Positions 60,528 to 64,000 of a stretch of 64,000 bases of DNA are shown piece after piece. Location of the stretch: NCBI RefSeq assembly GCF_014651135.1, contig NZ_BMWH01000001.1:433194-497193 (forward strand). Reading direction: 5' to 3'. This DNA is from Streptomyces echinoruber. Its GTDB lineage: Bacteria; Actinomycetota; Actinomycetes; Streptomycetales; Streptomycetaceae. The stretch's first letter is position 1, and every line of letters begins with the position of its first letter. The notes under the pieces are model-generated. The model had not been told where the DNA came from. It saw nothing but the letters and a program-made list of their open reading frames with translations, and searched no databases. The position numbers and the translations under genes were made by a program.

Positions 60528-62495
60528 GTGAACGCCGAGCGACCCGACAAGGACGACGAGGTCCGGGCCGGAGCCGAACCCGGGGCCGGGACGGAACCCG
60601 AGGTCGGGGGCGGGGCCGAGGTCGGGACCGAACCCGGGGCCGCGGGCGAGGCCGGGGCCGGGACCGAACCCGGGGCCGCGGGCGAGGCCGAGCCCGACGC
60701 CGGGATCGGGGCTGAGGTCGGGGCCGCCGAGGCCGACGCCGAGGCCGGGGCTGAGAGCGGGGCCGAGCCCGACGCCGAGGCCGGGGCTGAAGTCGGGGCC
60801 GGCGCCGGGCAGTCCGCGGGCGGCACGGCGAAGGAGCCGGGCGCGGCCGACGGCACCCCCGGGAGCGAGGGCGGCAGCGGTAGCGGTGCCGGGAACGAGG
60901 GCGGCGACGGCACCGGCGGCGAGAACGGCGACGGCACCGGGAGCGAGGACGGCGACGGTGACGTCGTACGGACCGGTCGGCGTCGTACCCCGCTGGTCGT
61001 CGCCTCCGTGGCGGCCGCCGTGCTGCTCGTCGGGGGCGGTGGGGCGTACCTCGCCGCGACCGCGTCCGGGGAGGGCCGCCCGGTCCCCGGTGCGGCATCC
61101 GGTGACACCACTCCCCCGCCGCTGGCCCTCGACGGCTGGTCGGCGCCGTCCGCGAGCGCCCCGGACGGTGCGTCCGGCGGCACGTCGAACGGCACGTCGA
61201 ACGGCATCGCGCCCGGTGAGCCGAATCCGTACGGCCCGACGTACCGGGCTGCGGGCCCGCTCCCCGAGGGGCCGGGCAAGGCGCCGGTGTACCTGGCGCG
61301 GGGCGAGGTGACCCGGGCGCAGGTGGCCCGGCTGGCCGAGGCGCTCGGTGTCGAGGGGACACCGGTGGCGCAGGGGACGGTCTGGCGGGTGGGCGTCAAG
61401 GACGGGTCGGGGCCGACGCTGCGGGTGGAGCGGCAGGCGCCGGGGACGTGGACGTTCAGCCGGTACGCGCCCGGCACCGACGACTGCAAGAAAACCGCCC
61501 CCGCCTGCACCCACGACCCGGCGGCGCCCACCGTCCGCGCGGTGGGCGAGGCCGCGGCGCGGAAGGCGGCCGCGCCGGTGCTGGAGGCACTCGGCCAGGA
61601 CGGCGCGCGGGTGGACGCGAGCCGGGTCATGGGCGCCCAGCGGGTGGTCGACGCCGACCCGGTGGTCGGCGGGCTGCCCACCCACGGCTGGACGACCGGG
61701 CTGACCGTGGACGCGCGGGGCGAGGTGGTCGGCGGCAGCGGCCGGCTGGTGGCACCGGTCAAGGGCGACACGTACCCGGTGCTCGACGCGCGCCGGACGT
61801 TGGACGAGATGAACCGGGTCCCGCGCGGCGACCACCGCATGGGCATCGGCGGCTGCGCGAGCCCGGTGCCGCTGAAGGACCGGTTCGAGACACCGTGCGG
61901 GTCGGGCGGGACGCCGGACGGGGCAGGCGGAACACCGGACGGGGCGGGCGGAACACCGGCGCGGCAGGAGGCCACGGTCGAGCACGCGGTGTTCGGGCTG
62001 GCGGCGCGCTCGGTGCGGGGGCGGCCGGCACTGGTGCCGTCCTGGCTGTTCACGGTGCGGACGCCCGACACGCGGGACGCCGCCACGGTGACGTACCCGG
62101 CAATCGACCCGGCGTACCTGACCTCCGCGGCGTCCGCGACGCCGAGCCCGCGGCCCGACGACGGCACCGGCGGCACCGGCGGCACCCCGGCCACCCGGGA
62201 CGTGAAGGTCACCGGCTACACCGCCGAGGGCTCGGACCTGACCGTCGCCTTCCAGGGCGGGGTGTGCTCGGACTACCGCGTCACGGCGCGGGAGAGCGCG
62301 CGGAAGGTGACGGTCACCGTCACCGAGAGGTCCCGTCCGGGCCGGGTCTGCATCCTGATCGCGAAGCTGTACCACCGCACCGTCCACCTCGACCGCCCGC
62401 TCGGCGACCGACAGGTCGTGGGGTCGGACGGCAAGGTTGTCCCGCGGGAGAAGGCGGACACGCGGCCGCCCGCCGCGTCCTCGCCGACGCGGTAA
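60528..62495 (+). CDS. large single-pass membrane protein with acidic repeat N-terminus
   Basis: A 655-residue protein of unknown function. Residues about 5-130 are a Gly/Ala/Glu/Pro repeat (GTEPGAAGEAGAGTEPGAAG). One membrane segment, LVVASVAAAVLLVGGGGAYL (about 160-180), then an extracytoplasmic part of about 470 residues with short conserved-looking blocks (GPTYRAAGPLPEG, TPVAQGTVWRVGVKDG, GLTVDARGEVVGGSG, VAFQGGVCSDYRVTARES). Contains paired Cys (DDCKKTAPACTH). GTG 60528 follows GAAGGAG; a two-codon ATG-CGG-TGA frame overlaps the start. Ends before a strong terminator. Confidence 0.75.
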   Translation: MNAERPDKDDEVRAGAEPGAGTEPEVGGGAEVGTEPGAAGEAGAGTEPGAAGEAEPDAGIGAEVGAAEADAEAGAESGAEPDAEAGAEVGAGAGQSAGGTAKEPGAADGTPGSEGGSGSGAGNEGGDGTGGENGDGTGSEDGDGDVVRTGRRRTPLVVASVAAAVLLVGGGGAYLAATASGEGRPVPGAASGDTTPPPLALDGWSAPSASAPDGASGGTSNGTSNGIAPGEPNPYGPTYRAAGPLPEGPGKAPVYLARGEVTRAQVARLAEALGVEGTPVAQGTVWRVGVKDGSGPTLRVERQAPGTWTFSRYAPGTDDCKKTAPACTHDPAAPTVRAVGEAAARKAAAPVLEALGQDGARVDASRVMGAQRVVDADPVVGGLPTHGWTTGLTVDARGEVVGGSGRLVAPVKGDTYPVLDARRTLDEMNRVPRGDHRMGIGGCASPVPLKDRFETPCGSGGTPDGAGGTPDGAGGTPARQEATVEHAVFGLAARSVRGRPALVPSWLFTVRTPDTRDAATVTYPAIDPAYLTSAASATPSPRPDDGTGGTGGTPATRDVKVTGYTAEGSDLTVAFQGGVCSDYRVTARESARKVTVTVTERSRPGRVCILIAKLYHRTVHLDRPLGDRQVVGSDGKVVPREKADTRPPAASSPTR

Positions 62496-62574
62496 CCGCG
62501 ACAGGCGCGGCAGCCGCGGAAGGTGCGGAAGGCGTGAAAGGCGCGGTAACCGCGGAAGGCGGTGGGACGAAGAG

Positions 62575-62652
62575 CGGCGGACAGACGCCGGACGAAGAGC
62601 CGGTGGACAGGCGCCGGACGAAGAGCCGGCGGACAGACGCCGGACGAAGAGC
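62575..62652. repeat. 26-bp tandem repeat, three copies
   Basis: Units CGGCGGACAGACGCCGGACG + AAGAGC start at 62575, 62601 and 62627, the middle one with two changes. They precede the terminator in the gap after the large membrane-protein gene. Same unit length as the array at 18793 but different sequence. Confidence 0.88.
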
Positions 62653-62654
62653 CG

Positions 62655-62691
62655 GAAGGCGGCGGCCCCGTGGGAGGGGGCCGCCGCCTTC
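62655..62691. terminator. bidirectional terminator between convergent genes
   Basis: Perfect 15-bp stem GAAGGCGGCGGCCCC (62655-62669) and GGGGCCGCCGCCTTC (62677-62691), loop 7 nt. Lies between the 3' ends of the large membrane protein and erpA. Confidence 0.9.
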
Positions 62692-62719
62692 CTGGTGATC
62701 AGCCTGATCCGCGTCCGGC

Positions 62720-63076
62720 TCAGCTGAAGGAGTCGCCGCAGGCGCAGGAGCCGGTGGCGTTGGGGTTGTCGATCGTGAAGCCCTGCTTCTCGATGGTGTC
62801 GACGAAGTCGATGGTCGCGCCGTTCAGGTACGGAGCGCTCATGCGGTCGGTGACGACCTTCACCCCGCCGTAGTCCTTCTCGACGTCGCCGTCGAGGGAG
62901 CGCTCGTCGAAGAAGAGCTGGTACCGCAGGCCGGAGCAGCCGCCGGGCTGGACCGCGACGCGCAGCGCCAGGTCGTCACGGCCTTCCTGGTCGAGCAGGG
63001 CCTTGACCTTGGCCGCGGCGGCGTCGGTCAGGATGATGCCGTCGGTGACGGTGGTGGTCTCGTCCGATACGGACAT
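62720..63076 (-). CDS. erpA: iron-sulfur cluster insertion protein ErpA-like
   Basis: A 118-residue A-type Fe-S carrier (HesB/IscA fold). The three cysteines are in QPGGCSGLRYQL and at the end in GSCACGDSFS. Delivers clusters to apoproteins; NadA, encoded divergently next door, is a [4Fe-4S] enzyme and a natural client (inference). ATG 63076 with GGGAGAG. Mycobacterial counterpart by position is Rv2204c. Confidence 0.94.
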   Translation of the reverse strand: MSVSDETTTVTDGIILTDAAAAKVKALLDQEGRDDLALRVAVQPGGCSGLRYQLFFDERSLDGDVEKDYGGVKVVTDRMSAPYLNGATIDFVDTIEKQGFTIDNPNATGSCACGDSFS

Positions 63077-63402
63077 CTACATCTCTCCCGGGTTGTACGG
63101 AGACTGCTTGCCGACGGGTGCAACCGCCAGTGCCGCGGATTCATTCCGGGCCGGGCACGAACACCGACGCCGGTTCCGCGCTTCGGCGCCGGATCGGCGC
63201 CTCGACGCAGGACCCGTGCTTTCCGGTTCCTCGTGCCCCGCTTCTTCATGCTCGCACATGCGCGGCGAAGCGCACACCGCCCTTCGAGGGGCCCTGGGCG
63301 CCGGGCGGCACCGGGCGATCACCGGGTGACGCCGGACAACACCGGGCGTCGGCGGGCGACATGCAGGCGCCGCCGGGCGGCATCGGGCGGCATCGGGATT
63401 CA

Positions 63403-63472
63403 CGTCACATCGACGCAATCGCCATCGTCAAACTGACGTGAAGCGGTTATGATAAATAGCGTCAGATCGACG
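63403..63472 (+). promoter_or_regulatory. three operator-like boxes upstream of nadA
   Basis: Related 13-mers: CGTCACATCGACG (63403-63415), CGTCAAACTGACG (63426-63438, a 5-bp-arm palindrome) and CGTCAGATCGACG (63460-63472). They share CGTCA at one end and GACG at the other, and flank a good -10 (TATGAT at 63448-63453). A repressor binding all three would cover the promoter. I know of no regulator for this motif. Confidence 0.65.
63448..63453 (+). promoter_or_regulatory. -10 element for nadA
   Basis: TATGAT in an AT-rich patch (TTATGATAAATAG), about 42 bp before the nadA GTG. The -35 (TCGTCA-like, 17 bp upstream) is weak and overlaps the middle operator box, suggesting regulator control. Confidence 0.65.
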
Positions 63473-63494
63473 AAAAGTAGAAAGGGTGCGTGAC

Positions 63495-64000
63495 GTGACC
63501 ACCGCCCACACCCAGGAGCTCGACGTACAGCCGACGCCCCTCGCCCTGCTCCTGCTCGGCCGCGAGGCCGACCCGAGGAGCGAGCGCGGCGTCGAGTGCC
63601 CCGGCGAGCTTCCCTCGCCCTCCGACCCGGACCTGGTGGAGCGCGCCCGCGCCGCCAAGGAGAAGCTCGGCGACAAGGTCTTCGTGCTGGGCCACCACTA
63701 CCAGCGCGACGAGGTCATCCAGTTCGCCGACGTCACGGGCGACTCCTTCAAGCTGGCCCGGGACGCGGCCGCGCGCCCGGAGGCCGAGTACATCGTCTTC
63801 TGCGGTGTGCACTTCATGGCGGAGTCCGCGGACATCCTCACCGGCGACCACCAGAAGGTGGTCCTGCCCGACCTGGCCGCCGGCTGCTCCATGGCCGACA
63901 TGGCGACGGCCGAGCAGGTCGCCGAGTGCTGGGACGTGCTCACCGAGGCCGGCGTCGCCGAGCAGGTCGTGCCCGTCTCGTACATGAACTCCTCCGCCGA
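63495..64000 (+). CDS. nadA: quinolinate synthase, 5' part
   Basis: First 168 residues of quinolinate synthase A, which makes quinolinate from iminoaspartate and DHAP for NAD synthesis; [4Fe-4S] enzyme. DKVFVLGHHYQRDEVIQFAD, GDSFKLARDA, YIVFCGVHFMAESADIL (first cluster Cys) and LPDLAAGCSMADMA are clear. GTG start at 63495 with GAAAGG 12-17 bp upstream; a GTG 6 bp earlier is out of frame. The 3' half is beyond the window. The N-terminal 35 residues are the usual actinobacterial extension. Confidence 0.95.
   Translation, partial: MTTAHTQELDVQPTPLALLLLGREADPRSERGVECPGELPSPSDPDLVERARAAKEKLGDKVFVLGHHYQRDEVIQFADVTGDSFKLARDAAARPEAEYIVFCGVHFMAESADILTGDHQKVVLPDLAAGCSMADMATAEQVAECWDVLTEAGVAEQVVPVSYMNSSA

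Overview
The window is a stretch of core chromosome from a Streptomyces or very close relative. The evidence is a very high GC content (roughly 70 percent or more by eye), strong third-position GC bias, many GTG starts, a class II DAHP synthase, a MacRS-type two-component pair, actinobacterial cytochrome bc1-aa3 genes with CtaF, and an IdeR-type iron box. I see no phage, plasmid, insertion sequence, CRISPR array, tRNA or rRNA. Gene order also follows a block well known from Mycobacterium tuberculosis (Rv2172c to Rv2204c: metF, Rv2175c, pknL, aroG, Rv2181, acyltransferase, ArsA-like ATPase, SRPBCC, fadD15, pimB, NlpC/P60, trpD, ctaE-qcrCAB, ctaF/ctaC, adoK, erpA-like). This is recalled synteny, not a computed alignment.

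Layout. 0-9.6 kb: a phytoene-desaturase-like oxidoreductase, a Tyr/Gln-rich membrane protein, metF, thiE, an Rv2175c-like DNA-binding protein, a ferredoxin-reductase-like flavoprotein, and a thiO-thiS-thiG operon behind a clear TPP riboswitch. 9.7-15 kb: a PASTA Ser/Thr kinase (pknL position), an endonuclease IV, a His-rich DUF4396 membrane protein with a CsoR-type operator, a sulfite-oxidase-like molybdoenzyme, bacterioferritin, and BFD under an iron box. 15-20 kb: aromatic amino acid genes, namely class II DAHP synthase diverging from a fused anthranilate synthase controlled by a Trp leader peptide (three Trp codons) and attenuator, then a phosphofructokinase with PPi-type active-site residues.

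20-30.6 kb: macS-macR, a PlsC-like acyltransferase, an esterase, a small acidic membrane protein, an endonuclease/exonuclease/phosphatase protein, glucokinase, DUF5304, an ArsA-like ATPase, an SRPBCC protein and a metallophosphoesterase that carries a dispersed repeat inside its coding sequence. 30.9-39.4 kb: an envelope block with FadD, a PimB-like mannosyltransferase, a GT87-like polyprenol-phosphate mannosyltransferase, a HEXXH lipoprotein-like peptidase and two NlpC/P60 endopeptidases. 39.7-45.8 kb: an NYN nuclease, a zinc ribbon, a rhomboid, a RAM-domain protein, a class V aminotransferase behind a SAM-IV-type riboswitch, and trpD.

45.9-55.3 kb: the respiratory block ctaE-qcrC-qcrA-qcrB and ctaC-ctaD-ctaF, both on the minus strand, with an L,D-transpeptidase and a degenerate receiver protein between them. 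55.7-64 kb: a cysteine desulfurase fused to a TusA sulfur carrier, an AdoK-like kinase, a small ORF, an M48 protease, a large single-pass repeat protein, ErpA, and the 5' part of nadA behind three similar operator-like boxes.

Two patterns cut across the window. First, short tandem repeats, often a whole number of codons long, repeatedly span or abut stop codons, giving redundant in-frame stops. Second, a palindromic dispersed element occurs both in the loop of the qcrB terminator and, tripled in frame, inside a metallophosphoesterase gene. Metal, Fe-S and sulfur chemistry is a common thread: CsoR-type box, iron box, Bfr/BFD, ThiS/ThiG, NifS-TusA, SAM-IV, ErpA, the Fe-S enzyme NadA and the haem-copper oxidase.
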